NCBI GenBank assembly: GCA_010909725.1 | Contig: JAACMV010000021.1 | Coordinates: 351,497-415,496 of the forward strand | Length of the DNA stretch: 64,000 bases | From: Picochlorum sp. 'celeri' | Taxonomy: Eukaryota > Chlorophyta > Trebouxiophyceae | Direction of reading: 5' to 3' | Shown: positions 50,481 to 61,843 of the stretch, piece by piece | Numbering within the stretch: position 1 is the first letter of the stretch | Layout of the letters: the number at the start of each line of letters is the position of its first letter | The notes under the pieces: generated by a model | What the model was told of the DNA's origin: nothing | Databases searched by the model: none | Seen by the model: the letters and a program-made list of their open reading frames with translations, nothing else | Program-made: the position numbers and the translations under genes

Positions 50481-52325
50481 ATGGAACATCCGCCAGACGC
50501 CGAGATGGAGAAGTTGGAGCTTGATGCGCAGAGAAAAGCTGCGAAAGAAGCCAAGAAAAGAGCCAAGGAGGAAAAGGCGAAGCAAAAGGCTGAAAAGGCA
50601 AAGCAGGGTGCGTTGAATTTGTCGATTCGTCTGAACAGGTGTCTCAGAGTGCGGCCCAAGACGATGCTGTGTCCTCATTGTCTCATATGGGTGTCATTTA
50701 TGGCTCTATGATATGACAGTGTGTGATTTTAATAGCACATTGGTGTCTATACTCCTTCGCCACGCATTGTTCGTCGAAGACCTTTGCTGGAGGCTGCTGC
50801 ACTCCTCATCTCTCATGATGATACTGTTGATGCAGATGCCAAGGGTGTGACCAAGCTCGGACTTCATGCGAAAAAGGATGAGGACTTTGGTGAGTGGTAC
50901 TCTCAATTGGTAGTCGAGTCTGAAATGATTAGTTATTATGAAGTGTCTGGGTGCTACATCTTGAGGCCATGGTCCTTTGCTATTTGGGATGAGATTCAGC
51001 GGTGGTTCGATAATGAAATCAGAAAAATGGGGGTTCAGAATGCTTATTTTCCATTATTTGTTACAGAGGATGCGCTCATGAAGGAAAAGGACCATGTAGA
51101 AGGCTTTGCCCCAGAGGTTGCTTGGGTCACCAAGAGTGGTTCATCTGATATGGAGAGGCCTGTTGCAATCAGGCCGACGTCGGAGACTGTCATGTACCCT
51201 CAATTCGCTCAATGGATTCGTTCGCATAGAGATCTTCCGTTGAGATTGAACCAATGGACAAATGTTGTTCGATGGGAGTTCAAGCACCCAACACCATTTA
51301 TTCGATCGAGAGAGTTCTTGTGGCAGGAGGGACATACTGCGTTTGCTTCAAAGGAGGAAGCTGACGATGAAGTGTTGTCTATTTTGGAATTATATAAACG
51401 CGTGTATGAAGAGCTCCTTGCTGTACCGGTATGCAAAGGGAGGAAGAGTTCAAAGGAAAAGTTTGCTGGAGCAGATTACACAACGTCAGTAGAGGCATTC
51501 GTTCCAGCCACAGGTAGGGGAGTACAGGGCGCTACATCCCATCATTTGGGGCAGAATTTTTCTAAAATGTTTGATATCGAATACGAGACAGAAGCTGGGG
51601 GAGAAAAAGCTCGCCCTTGGCAGAATTCATGGGGCATGAGTACCAGGGTGATTGGTGTCATGGTCATGGTGCATGGTGATGATACAGGGCTGGTGCTTCC
51701 ACCACGTGTTGCGCATATTCAGGCCGTTATTATTCCTATTCAAAACAAGAAAATGACGGATGAAGCAGTACAGCTCATGACCGATAAAGTGCATGCCCTG
51801 TGCGCAGAGTTGCAGGCAGCAGGTGTGCGTGCCACAACAGACTGTCGTGAGAATTATACACCTGGCTGGAAGTATAATCATTGGGAACTTAAAGGAGTAC
51901 CTTTACGTATAGAACTCGGCCCAAGAGATATGGAAAACAGCACTGTGATGTTTGCAAGGAGAGATACAAAGGAAAAGTCCAGTGTTGCATGGGCAGACGT
52001 GGCTACAGCTGCGCCTGCCATGCTCGACCGAATCCAAAAGGAGATGCTTGAAAGAGCTAGAAAGCAGTTTGATGAGTGCACAGAAATGGCGACAAACTGG
52101 GACGATTTCATGGCGGCACTCGATCGGAAGCACATGTGCCTGGCACCATGGGCAGATGAAGAGAGCATTGAAGAAGGGGTCAGGAAGAAGAGTGCCACGG
52201 ACGATATGATGGGTGCCAAGACGCTCAATATTCCTTTCGATCAACCAGATCTTCCAGAGGGCACCCCTTGCTTCTTTTCTGGCAAGCCAGCCAAGAATTG
52301 GGCATTGTGGGGTCGCAGTTACTAG
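50481..52325 (+). CDS. PROS: Prolyl-tRNA synthetase, eukaryotic/archaeal type (cytosolic)
   Basis: Class II synthetase that charges tRNA-Pro. The main exon, 50736-52325, begins after an acceptor (TTTTAATAG) and reads HIGVYTPSPRVVRRPLLEAA, then DEDFGEWYSQLV. Motif 1 is around GVQNAYFPLFV, motif 2 is VRWEFKHPTPFIRSREFLWQ-E-GH, and motif 3 is in the QNSWGMSTRVIG region. The zinc-binding-like C-terminal domain ends in WGRSY with the terminal Tyr typical of this group. Exon 1 starts at ATG 50481 with a Lys/Glu/Ala-rich helix. Its end is unclear: the best donor (GAACAG|GTGTCT, ~50638) needs one extra base between 50607 and 50617 to stay in frame. Confidence 0.9.
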
Positions 52326-52682
52326 GTGAGAAAGATTCCCTCGCGAAGGAATCGATCGATCGGTCGCTGCCGACCCCCAATGGTTGAGAGCCACGAATGC
52401 CCTCACCGACCGTGTTGGGGACATCTCGGGGTCGGACTGGCGTAGCGTAATCTGAGAGACACCACATCGTACTTGTGGATTCTGGCATACAAATAGATCA
52501 TTCGTTATTCAATTAGTTTTCAAGAATTTATTCGACCGTATTTGACACGTTTCAAAGTGTTTGCACGTGTTCACTGTCGTCGTAGCAACTTTTTGCAATA
52601 CGCCACTCGGGCGCGAGGTCTTTGACGAGTGTTGCTGTATTTGCGTATTTCCACACATCAAGTGCAATATTTTAGTGATAAA
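52326..52682. other. Intergenic region with a self-complementary segment
   Basis: About 360 bases between ProRS and the bZIP gene (same strand). Bases 52361-52435 fold back on themselves: CGGTCG with CGACCG (52407-52412) and CCGACCCC (52370-52377) with GGGGTCGG (52428-52435), with TTGGGG (52415-52420) as an alternative partner. No RNA family recognised. Could be the ProRS 3' UTR or the bZIP leader. Confidence 0.35.
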
Positions 52683-54068
52683 ATGCCAAGGTTGGGTGCG
52701 GACGCGGAGAGAAACAGCGAGAATGGGGCACCCCCAAAATCACTTACTCTCACACAGCCTCTTGGAAAAGACGACAGCTTTCTTTTGCATGGCGATGATC
52801 TGTTGGGAGATTCTGCGGCACATTTGATAGATAAGTTTGATTGTAGCAATGGTGTGCTCGGAGATTGGTCCTTTCCCGGGAACACTGATGCTCTTTTGCC
52901 TTCCTTCTCCTCAGTGCTGGATATCCCACTGTCTAATTCAAATGGCACGTCAACAACGACAACGACGACAGGAAACATTGCTGAGAATGGACAAAAGCAG
53001 AAAAAGAAGAGGAATATGAATCCTGAACAGAAGGAGAAGATGCTTGAGCGGCAGCGTCGATACAGGAAAAGAAAGCAGCAGAGCCTTTCTGAGATGACAA
53101 AGTCCCTGGAGATGCAGAAGAAGGAGCTGGAATACTTGAGGGCTCGCAATGCGGAATTGGGACAGAAATCAGCTGCCCTGGAGAAGATGATTGACTATGC
53201 AACAGAAGCAATTTCCGTGTGCAAGAGGGAGGATGCGGACGATGGAGAGGCCAATCCTGAATTGGTGGATTCAAGGGTTCGATATCTGATGGAGGTTTTT
53301 GACACTGCAGTGGACAAATTGGCAGTGCCAGATGAACACACAGTGACCTCTATAATTCAGACAGTACAAGAACGGAATGTATGGAGAAGAGATATTGCCA
53401 TTGCAAAATTGCAACAACGGATTTCCAACATGATGATGAGATGGTTTTCGTGTGAGCACGAACGCAAAGATGTCGAAGATCAGATGGTTATACTGATGAA
53501 GACAAGATTCAAAATCGCGGACAGGATGGTACAGATTGCTCCTAGCTTTGTCATCGATCGTTTGGCTGATGGATGGGTGGGTCAGAGTTTTAATGAAGGG
53601 CTGCTTGTGAACAATCCAGTCCGAGTGGATGACAATGCCATTGAAGTCCTGAAACAGAGCATGGAGGTCACTCCCGCTCAGCAGTTGCAACTCAATCGAA
53701 TCTGGAAAGACTTTTGTCACGTATGGAATGGTATTATATCATCTCTTCGACTGCAAATATTCGAAGCAAGTGGTATGGACAAGACCAATGGGGATGCTGG
53801 CAAGGGCCTGGAATATCCTGGTCTTCATCATGGCATGCTCAACTTGCTTCTGGACAGTGATTCTGTGAGAAAAATGATTGAGATGAACCGGGAACAAATA
53901 CGATCTCTGTTAGCTCTATCAAAAGAGCTGGTTGAGTCATTACATCCACTCCAATTCGGAAAAGTCCTAACATTCTTACCTGGCCATGGACCAAATATCA
54001 TGTATCTCAGCAAGGTTTTGAGTAGACATGTAGAGCCAACGCAAGACGTGGGACATGTTGTATTTTAG
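52683..54068 (+). CDS. bZIP transcription factor with a long conserved C-terminal helical domain
   Basis: Single exon, 461 residues from ATG 52683. Residues 1-100 are acidic and Ser/Thr-rich, with a Thr run. The basic region (~112-135) reads MLERQRRYRKRKQQSL with the Lys/Arg pattern of bZIP proteins, followed by leucine heptads in SLEMQKKELEYLRARNAELG. The family's usual N-x7-R has Arg in place of the Asn (ERQRRYRKR), so DNA specificity may differ. The C-terminal ~270 residues are helical (e.g. ISNMMMRWFSCEHERKDVED), and no PAS or other known module is seen. Nuclear regulator of unknown targets. Confidence 0.75.
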   Translation: MPRLGADAERNSENGAPPKSLTLTQPLGKDDSFLLHGDDLLGDSAAHLIDKFDCSNGVLGDWSFPGNTDALLPSFSSVLDIPLSNSNGTSTTTTTTGNIAENGQKQKKKRNMNPEQKEKMLERQRRYRKRKQQSLSEMTKSLEMQKKELEYLRARNAELGQKSAALEKMIDYATEAISVCKREDADDGEANPELVDSRVRYLMEVFDTAVDKLAVPDEHTVTSIIQTVQERNVWRRDIAIAKLQQRISNMMMRWFSCEHERKDVEDQMVILMKTRFKIADRMVQIAPSFVIDRLADGWVGQSFNEGLLVNNPVRVDDNAIEVLKQSMEVTPAQQLQLNRIWKDFCHVWNGIISSLRLQIFEASGMDKTNGDAGKGLEYPGLHHGMLNLLLDSDSVRKMIEMNREQIRSLLALSKELVESLHPLQFGKVLTFLPGHGPNIMYLSKVLSRHVEPTQDVGHVVF

Positions 54069-54163
54069 TAGAGTATAGTGTTGTTGTGCTTTTTAATTGA
54101 TAGCGATTTCAATCTTTCTTATTTGCTCTTTGGTATATAATATTTTAAATGATAAAATGAAGT

Positions 54164-55348
54164 TCACTTTTGAGTTGATGCATTCTTTGCCATCATCATA
54201 CGTTTCTCAGAAACTTCCCTATCACATTTCATCAGTTTTGCGTACACCCGATCGATACTTTTCTGACTCGATGGTGTCGAGGGAATCACTAAAATCTGCG
54301 TGATGGGCGATCCACCCGGCACAGAAACTTTTCTCTCATACATGTAGTGTCCACCACCTCGTCCTGGCATAGGATTCCACCCTGCCTGAATCATATCAAG
54401 CACTAATTTTCGAATACTCTTCCTAGAATACCTTTCTCTATCTATGTAATTTGAATCATTTGGCGTATCTTCTTGTTTCCCAGACGTAGATCTAGATGAC
54501 GCAGCCATCATCGTTTTAAGGCTCTCTGGAGACACACCATGCCCTGCAGTCTCCCTTGCAGCCACTGAAGACAGTATATATTCTCTATCATCCTTCCCGA
54601 GACGATGACGATTGCATTCCTCTCTCTCTACAACTTCATCCTCAGTAGCAGTAGTAGTAGCAGAACGAACTGCCTTCCAATCCTCCATGGCACTGGGAAT
54701 TTCATCATCCATATACAGATGGGCCTTGTGCTCCTGTCGAGTCGTGGATTTTAAAAGAGTACCCGTGGGCTCGACCGTCTCCATCACCGGGCGACTCCTC
54801 GCATGTACATCCAGATGCGGAAACTCCTCTTCTTTATATCCCAAAGGAGGACCAGATGACGCAAACATACCCAGAGAACTGTCCTCATGCATCATCCTTG
54901 TCCCCCACACAGACTCCTTCTTCTCCTTCTTCTTCTCCTCTGCTGCCATCTGCTCCTCTCGCTCTTGCTCCCACAGTGCTAATGCAAAATCTCTATCACT
55001 CTCTTCCATCCTCCATGCTTCATCATCAAACACACGTCCAACATGCACTGTACTCGTATCATCCATCTTATTCCCAGATGGCACACCTGTCCCACCTGCC
55101 ATTTCTTCCCTCCAAACCTCCATCATCACATCATCCCCTCCACCACACTGCTCTTCCTTCACACCAAGATCAAGATGCATCAGGGCGACCGCATCAGACA
55201 AACAACGCTGAAACTCGTCACTACACAGCTCTGCTTCGTCGGAGTAGTCCAACGACACAAGAACAGCACCTCGCTCGTCCAGCGCATGTGCCACACGAGC
55301 CTCTTCATCCACCGACACAGTATAATTATAATGCGTTGGAATATCCAT
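54164..55348 (-). CDS. Acidic protein with a HicA-like (dsRBD-fold) C-terminal segment
   Basis: One exon, 394 residues from ATG 55348. Residues 1-300 are highly charged and probably disordered, with EEKKKEKKE and poly-Glu/Met stretches. The C-terminal ~85 residues are different: SIRKLVLDMIQAGWNPMPGR, then GGGHYMYERK, a Gly/Pro turn, ILVIPSTPSSQKSIDRVYAK. This helix, 'GW', Gly-His-Tyr strand, second strand and helix order resembles the small HicA/YcfA fold, which binds RNA. That likeness is from pattern only. The residue matching HicA's catalytic His would be the His of GGGHYMY. Function unknown. Confidence 0.6.
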   Translation of the reverse strand: MDIPTHYNYTVSVDEEARVAHALDERGAVLVSLDYSDEAELCSDEFQRCLSDAVALMHLDLGVKEEQCGGGDDVMMEVWREEMAGGTGVPSGNKMDDTSTVHVGRVFDDEAWRMEESDRDFALALWEQEREEQMAAEEKKKEKKESVWGTRMMHEDSSLGMFASSGPPLGYKEEEFPHLDVHARSRPVMETVEPTGTLLKSTTRQEHKAHLYMDDEIPSAMEDWKAVRSATTTATEDEVVEREECNRHRLGKDDREYILSSVAARETAGHGVSPESLKTMMAASSRSTSGKQEDTPNDSNYIDRERYSRKSIRKLVLDMIQAGWNPMPGRGGGHYMYERKVSVPGGSPITQILVIPSTPSSQKSIDRVYAKLMKCDREVSEKRMMMAKNASTQK

Positions 55349-55621
55349 ATTCTCTTAGCCTAGAGTCCTATATACATGATCTGCTCCGATCGATCGGAAT
55401 GCAATCGAGTCAGAGAAACTAGTCCTCCTTCTTTATTTGCTTCTTCTTCTTCAATTTCGGCCACCACGTTTCACAGATTACATGTATACTATTATTTCAA
55501 GTATGACAATCCAAGGGGTTTACGATAGGGGAAGAAAAAACGCATGAACATCCATCTTCATGCATGGCGAATTACGCCAACAGTCTAGATATATACGAAT
55601 CGATTGGCACATCACGACCAT

Positions 55622-56533
55622 CTATCTATCCAATCGACGGGTCTGTTCAACAATCAATCGAACACCAGCAAGCCGTTCACCAATACTCTGCCGACCCACA
55701 CCAATACATCTTGTGTACAAGGACACACACAGTCCTAGCCCACCAGACCCCAAAACAAACACATTCTCCAACACATTTGCAAGAATTGAGCGACCAAAAC
55801 CACTGGACGTATAATATTTTTCTGACAAGTGAGATGTTTCATACCAGGTAGAAAATGCTGATGATCCGCTCGTCCGTGACGAGCACCAGTGTCGAACCAC
55901 CATGGCATACACAAACGCAGCACACACCCACATCTGAACCTGCGTGAGCGTCTCCTTGTACGCATACAGATACATACATGCAATCCCACACACGCCTATA
56001 TCAATGCATCGAGACAGCAGATACTCTCCAAGCAGGACGAGCACGCTGGGATCCACCACATCAACGCATTCAAGAGAAGATGGACTGCAGAGGGAAAAAA
56101 AACTCTCTGGATGAATCTCCCTGAGCTTTCTATACACATGCTCTCGACTAAAGACATCCTGAAGATCACTCCGTGTCATCTTCTTGGAAGCACACCACTG
56201 TCTAAATTCATCCGATTCCTGCAAGTCCCGCAACGCTCTCATAGTCGTGTCATCATCCACATCATCCTGGTCTTGGAACAACACGCTCCCTGCCAGCTCT
56301 TCTGGACCCAGGCCATAGGCACGAGAGGGTGTCTTAGTATGAATCACCCGATCATCATTCTCACCACCTTTAAATCGATCATATGTACTGGTAGTCCGTG
56401 TGTCTTGGGTTCTCCTGTCTGCTGAGACTTCTTTTGATGCATTGAGTTTGAACCTCCTCAAGGCGGTATAGAGCAGTGTGAGAAGCAATAGTCCCCCTAT
56501 ACATGATCCAAGCAACCATGGATACATCATCAT
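55622..56533 (-). CDS. Membrane protein with an RDD-like C-terminal domain
   Basis: One exon, 303 residues from ATG 56533 (two more ATGs follow directly). An N-terminal helix (~4-24) anchors it; residues 30-150 are polar with SREHVYRKLREIHPESFF. Three further hydrophobic segments lie at ~165-190, 200-215 and 255-280. The end reads CIGVGRQSIGERLAGVRLI, like the last motif of RDD proteins (G-x-T-x-G-K-R-x-x-G-x-R-V), and SRCIDIGVC near residue 173 supplies the Arg/Asp of the first RDD helix. Function unknown. Confidence 0.6.
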   Translation of the reverse strand: MMMYPWLLGSCIGGLLLLTLLYTALRRFKLNASKEVSADRRTQDTRTTSTYDRFKGGENDDRVIHTKTPSRAYGLGPEELAGSVLFQDQDDVDDDTTMRALRDLQESDEFRQWCASKKMTRSDLQDVFSREHVYRKLREIHPESFFSLCSPSSLECVDVVDPSVLVLLGEYLLSRCIDIGVCGIACMYLYAYKETLTQVQMWVCAAFVYAMVVRHWCSSRTSGSSAFSTWYETSHLSEKYYTSSGFGRSILANVLENVFVLGSGGLGLCVSLYTRCIGVGRQSIGERLAGVRLIVEQTRRLDR

Positions 56534-56776
56534 CCATCATTTATTAATCGTAATAGTCTATCTGTCTATAGCAATGGATTCATCTTGACGGCCCTTGTCA
56601 AGATGAAGAAGAAGAAGAAGAAGAAGGCAGGTTGAAGTAGTCTTTACTCACGACTCAGAGAGCCAGCCAGCTGGCTTCTTTTTCATCAGGCGAAATCACC
56701 TTTTGACTGAATTAGTAATAATACTAACAGAAGTGAATATTAAATAAAAAATGAAACAACAATTCCCATCCATCCA

Positions 56777-58090
56777 TCAACATGAACTGCCATGGCCGTT
56801 TACGGCTGCTTCTTCGTCCTCATCGATGGGGACGTGTGTTGCTTGCTTTGCTCGCATCTTCTTACGAACAGCATCCCTCAGCTTTGTCACCCGAATGAGT
56901 TCTTCAAACGAAGATCCATGGATTTGTACCTCTCGTGGATGCGAGTATGCATCAATATCGGTATGATCCGTCATGTCGATGACTGCCTTGGATGCGGTGG
57001 TGGCTTGCATGTCCATGCGCAACAGGGAGGCAGCTGCCCTTCTCTTTTCCTTCTTTGACACCCTCCATGCGATCTTTTCATACGTCGTCTGCTCTTGTTT
57101 ATCATTCGCAAGGGTGACTTCCATTCTGAATCGGTTGTATCGGTCAATCAGATCGGCTTTTCGCCCCTCTGTGGCAGGAAGGCTGTATTTACGGAGTGCC
57201 TGCCGAATGGATTTTTCAGATGCCAGGCTTCCCATGAGCTTTGGTGGGACTTGCAATGGTTTCCATGTCGATCCACTCGACTGATTCTCTACATTCGATG
57301 CCTTCTCTGGCGGTTGCGCGAGGCACGAGTCGATGTGTGAATTGAGCACCAGGTTGAAGACGTGTTCATTGCAAATAGGGCATTGCACAAAGGAGCTCTT
57401 TGTTCCTTGGTGTTGTTCGGTATTCGATTGCACTGCTGTTTTTCGCTTCTTTTCCTCCCGTTTTTCTTGCCTGTGCATCTGAGATGGAATAAAATCATCG
57501 TCTTCATCTACCAAATCAATAGCCTGGTCATCATCATCATCATCATCCTCCAAGTGCTCAACTGTAGTAGCAACATACGTCCTATTCTGAATGACAGATG
57601 CTCGCGGCGGGTTCCGTCGCCGCGCACGCGGCGCTACATCTATAACATCTACATCTACGTCCCTGCCTGCATCATCTACATCCCCTTGACCGACACACTC
57701 CACCAGAGCATGATACTTTTCCACAACCCCTCGCAGCACCAAATTCGGTACCAAATCCCGAGCATCACACGTCACCCTACATGTTGGACATTGGGCATTC
57801 CCACGCTTCTCCTGGAATCCTATATTCTCCCGAATGCATGCCGCACAGACTGCACAAGTAAGAGAGTATCAGTCTTTTCTTCTTCTTTATATACAGATAC
57901 AGAGGTGTTTCTGCAGAGTCAACGTACATGAATGCCCACATGTCTTGAGTAATAATGGTATATCTAGAGTCTCATGACAGATACCGCATCTCAGAGAATC
58001 GTCAAGTCTCTGTAAATGCCCGTGGAAGAGATCTTCTTCTCCTCCTCCATGGCCCTTGTCCGTGGACTGGAGTGTATCAACCATCGTCAT
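56777..58090 (-). CDS. RAD18: RAD18-type RING E3 ubiquitin ligase (DNA damage tolerance)
   Basis: With RAD6 it mono-ubiquitinates PCNA at stalled forks. Exons 58090-57928 and 57849-56777 joined over a 78-base intron (GTACGTTG...TTGTGCAG, phase 1), 411 residues. The RING (~35-80) is completed across the junction: RCGICHETLDIPLLLKTCGH, then SFCAACIRE and AQCPTCR. A UBZ zinc finger follows at ~215 (VQCPICNEHVFNLVLNSHID then SCL), then a SAP domain (~265-300; IRQALRKYSLPATEGRKADL). RING-UBZ-SAP in that order identifies RAD18. An Asp run sits near residue 150. A RAD6-binding helix probably follows SAP. Confidence 0.93.
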
Positions 58091-58490
58091 ATGCCATGAT
58101 GCGCTGCTTTTCACTCGATCAAGTTCATCTATGTATTTTTATCCAGTAGTTCCTTCTTTGTAAACAGAATTTCCATGGGAATGCTGAACGGATTCCATAT
58201 ATAGGTAGATTAAAATAATAATACAGGTGTCGTCATGGTCAACCATGTGACTGGGTGGCTCTGTGAGAAAAAAGCAGATGTTTTGTGTTCATATTTCATC
58301 GTTGCTGATGTCGATGATTTAATTGCACTGTGAAGAGTGGAGAATTGCATTGTTGGTGTGAATGTCTGTGATGACAACGAGAGTCGTTGAGGAGCCTTTG
58401 TGGAGCTCAGGATGCTGTTGATTCAGGGATAGATCCGTCGATATTTGTTTACATATATTGCATTCTTTCTCTGATTGAAGAGCGAGCGAG
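58091..58490. promoter_or_regulatory. Divergent promoter region of RAD18 and IRE1
   Basis: 400 bases between the divergent starts. No clear element apart from A+T-rich runs. Confidence 0.3.
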
Positions 58491-61400
58491 ATGGGGGCAA
58501 GAGGAAGAAGTTTCAGTTATTTCTCTTCTCACACGTTTCTTGTGTGGTGGTTGTTGCTGTTCTTGTTGAACGGTCGTCATGTCTTCGTGAGGTCTTCTGT
58601 GGATGATGAGCATACGATGCCCATCAGGAACATTGACGAGTTGATGGATGTGCTGGGAGATGAGCAGGAGATTGATGTGGATCCGAGGGCTGCGTTACAG
58701 AGTGATGTGCTTATGGAGGCGTTGGGGAAGCATCAGGTTCCACAGGTGGAGCATCATCTGCTTGTGAGTCTTGCTGATGGTCAAATTGTGGCGTTGGATG
58801 AAGATACTGGGAGACGAGTGTGGAGTATTGATACTGGGTCTCCATTGGTGGCGTCATCAACTGATGCGGAGCGCCGTGGTGGCGATGATGTGCATTCTGG
58901 GGAGTATGAGGGTATATTTCCGAGTACTGATGGAAGCTTGTATACGTATTCTTTGGATGAAGAAGGATCTCCGCATGTTCAAAAGTTACCGGTGACTGTG
59001 AAGGATTTGGTGGATGCGTCTCCAAGTCCAACGCCAGAGGGGGCCATGATGCTTGGGTCTCAGCAGACGATTGTCTTCATTATCGATGTGCAGCGAGGTA
59101 TTGTGCTCAAGACGATTAAAGGAGATGATACGGATGTTTTCATGTATCTTCGGGGGCATGATGGGACGACGCCGGTGGATGAAGACTTTTTCCAGGATGG
59201 TGTGGAGGTGAAGACGATTGTTATTTCCAGAAAGGATTTCATTATTCGGTCGATTCATCCGTCATTTGGAGAGCAGTGGAACGTCACATGGTCGCAGTTG
59301 GATAAGATGTCCATGGTGGAACTGCATGGGCATGGAGCAGAGGTGGATCGGGATGATATGAAGCTGGTGTTGGCACCTGATTATTCTCTCAAGAGGTTTG
59401 ATGGGGAGACTGGCGCAGAGATGTGGTCGGTGTCGTTTCCTATTCCCCCTACGGTGGCATATCCGTCTTCTGGAAAGGCCATTGATTTGTTGGATGCGAC
59501 GAAAAAGATGCTGAATATGGTGGTAGACAGGAAGGCGTCCATGACGGCATTGGTGGAACAGGGTCACCTGTTGGAAGTGTCGGAAACATTGGTGGTCGGT
59601 GAAATGGAGGGGAAATTGTTCGGGCTTCGGGCGCCGTATTTTAAGAAATCGGATAGAGCTCGGGTGACGGAGGATAGTGCCATTGTGGGTGGTGGTGAGG
59701 AGGAGGAGGAGGAGCATGCTCTTGTTCCAGCGGGTAAGACTGTGGGGAGAGTGTGCAAGGATAAGCATGATGTCTGTAGAATACCGGTTGGCTTTTACCC
59801 ATTAGTAGAAAATGCGTCAGAGACGAAACTTTTGTTCCTTCCAAAGTGCTCTGCGGATGATGTGGAGGATTGTGAGGATGATTCTGATGTGGTGGTGCCC
59901 TCTCGCATGCGTCGTGCTGTGGTGGTTGGCTCAACAGTCACGACGTTGTTGGTGACTGTGTTTCTGTTTAAAAAGAGACGAGTGGTTGAAGAACCAACCT
60001 CATCTATATCGCAGCAGAAGGCTGTGGAATTACCAAATGGTAATACAAAGGTGGGACGGTTGGAGGTGAGCAAGGAGGTTTTAGGATATGGGTCTGGTGG
60101 CACTGCTGTGTATGAAGGGATACTCGACGGGAGAAAAGTGGCGGTGAAGAGAATGTTGAAGCAGTTTGTGGATCTCGCGAAACAGGAAATTGAAGCGTTG
60201 ATTGATAGTGATGAACATCCCAATGTTGTTCGATGTTTTGCATTAGAAGAGGATGGAGAGTTCATCTACCTTGCTTTGGAGCGATGTGATATGTCGCTTG
60301 CGGACGCACTCGAGACGTCAAAGATGAAGAATATGCGATTCAGAAAGGTTGATGTAGATGGTGCGATTGTCAATACCCCTCTTGCATACCAGGTTGCAAG
60401 GGATATTGTTGAAGGAGTAAATGCTGTTCACTCTCGTGGGATTGTACATAGAGACCTCAAACCTCACAACGTCCTGTTGAATTCATCTGGTCGAGCAAAG
60501 CTGTCTGATATGGGCTTGAGTAAAAAGCTTGTTGATAATCAAGCGAGTTTCGAAACATTGGGTGCTGGTGGGTCCCCAGGTTGGCAGGCACCTGAACAAT
60601 TGACTGTGAGGAGGGGTGGAACAGCTCGACTGACTGCTTCAGTTGATGTGTTTTCCAGTGGTTTGTTAGTACACTATTGCCTAACTGGAGGGAAGCACCC
60701 ATATGGAGAGAGTTATGATCGAGATAATGCGATTTTGAAGGACGAGAAGGACCTTTCGGCTATCCAGGGAATTCCATGTGCAGAAAATCTCATCTCTGCC
60801 ATGCTGTCAATGGATGCTGCCAATAGGCCCACTAGTGAGGAAATTTTACAGCATCCCATGTGGTGGACCTCTCACGACCGCTTGAGTTTTTTGAGCGATT
60901 TTTCAGATCGTGTCGAGGTTGAAAATCGCGCAGAGGATGAATCTGCATTTATTGCGCTGGAGTCTTTGTCTCCATGGGCCATTGGTCATCCATCTGGATG
61001 GCTGGATGCGTTGGACCAGCTCTTAGTTGACAATTTGGGTACGTTTGTTCATCTGCTTTGCATTGACATCATCTTCTGTTAATAGTATTATAATATATTG
61101 ATTGATGCAGTTAAATATAGAAAATATGATTCTCAGTCCCTCAGGGACTTGTTGAGGGTTATACGAAATAAGTATAGTCACTATAGGGAGCTTCCAAAGG
61201 ACCTGCAGAAAGTTCTAGGGGACATTCCTGATGGATTTTTAAGCTACTTTGAAAGGCGATTCCCCAAACTTGTGACGACGTGCTTTTCGTTCGCTTTGAA
61301 ATGGTACTCTGGCGATGCCATCTTTGAAAAGTACTTTGATAGTGCCAAAGCCAAGGGACTCCTGGACACATGTGCACCACCCCAAATGAGGGACCCAAAA

Positions 61401-61790
61401 GTCAGGGAGGCTGCCTTGGAGGAGGCTCGTGCGAGGATTGAAGCCAAGAAAAAGGAAATGCGAACTCTCCTTCAGGATCATGCTCAGCAAATGGTGAATA
61501 ATGGCACGCCAAACCATACTGCACGAACGCCTGAAAAGCCTCAGTACCAACCAAGTCCCTTGCTGCCACGGAGACCATGGATGACTCCTTGTGACTTTTA
61601 TATCAAAACCGGAACGTGCAAATTTGGTGCAGATTGTAGGTTTGACCATCCTCCAGAGCATCAAGTTCCTCTCAATGAATTTGGTCTGCCTATACGACCA
61701 GGGGAACCAAAATGCAACCACTTTGAGAGAACAATGACATGCAAGTATGGGGCGGCATGCAAATATGACCATTCCTTGTCGACAACATGA
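58491..61790 (+). CDS. IRE1: IRE1-type ER stress sensor: luminal domain, kinase, KEN RNase, plus two CCCH zinc fingers
   Basis: Senses unfolded proteins in the ER and cleaves mRNA in the cytosol. Exons 58491-61038 and 61111-61790 joined over a 72-base intron (GTACG...GATGCAG, phase 1), 1075 residues. Signal peptide WWLLLFLLNGRHVFV; luminal beta-propeller-like domain (LLVSLADGQIVALDEDTGRR then VWSIDTG). Membrane helix near 480-500 (AVVVGSTVTTLLVTVFLF). Kinase domain: GYGSGGTAVYEG, VAVKRM, HRDLKPHNVLL, DMGLSKKL (DMG for DFG). KEN RNase: VIRNKYSHYRELPKDL and SYFERRFPKLVTTCFSF, with catalytic Tyr and His of NKYSHYR present. After a Lys/Glu helix come two CCCH fingers, CDFYIKTGTCKFGADCRFDH and CNHFERTMTCKYGAACKYDH. 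TGTAA at 61830-61834. Confidence 0.93.
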
Positions 61791-61843
61791 TACATACATA
61801 TTTATTCTGTTTTTTTCCTTGCGATGACGTGTAATGTGTGACA

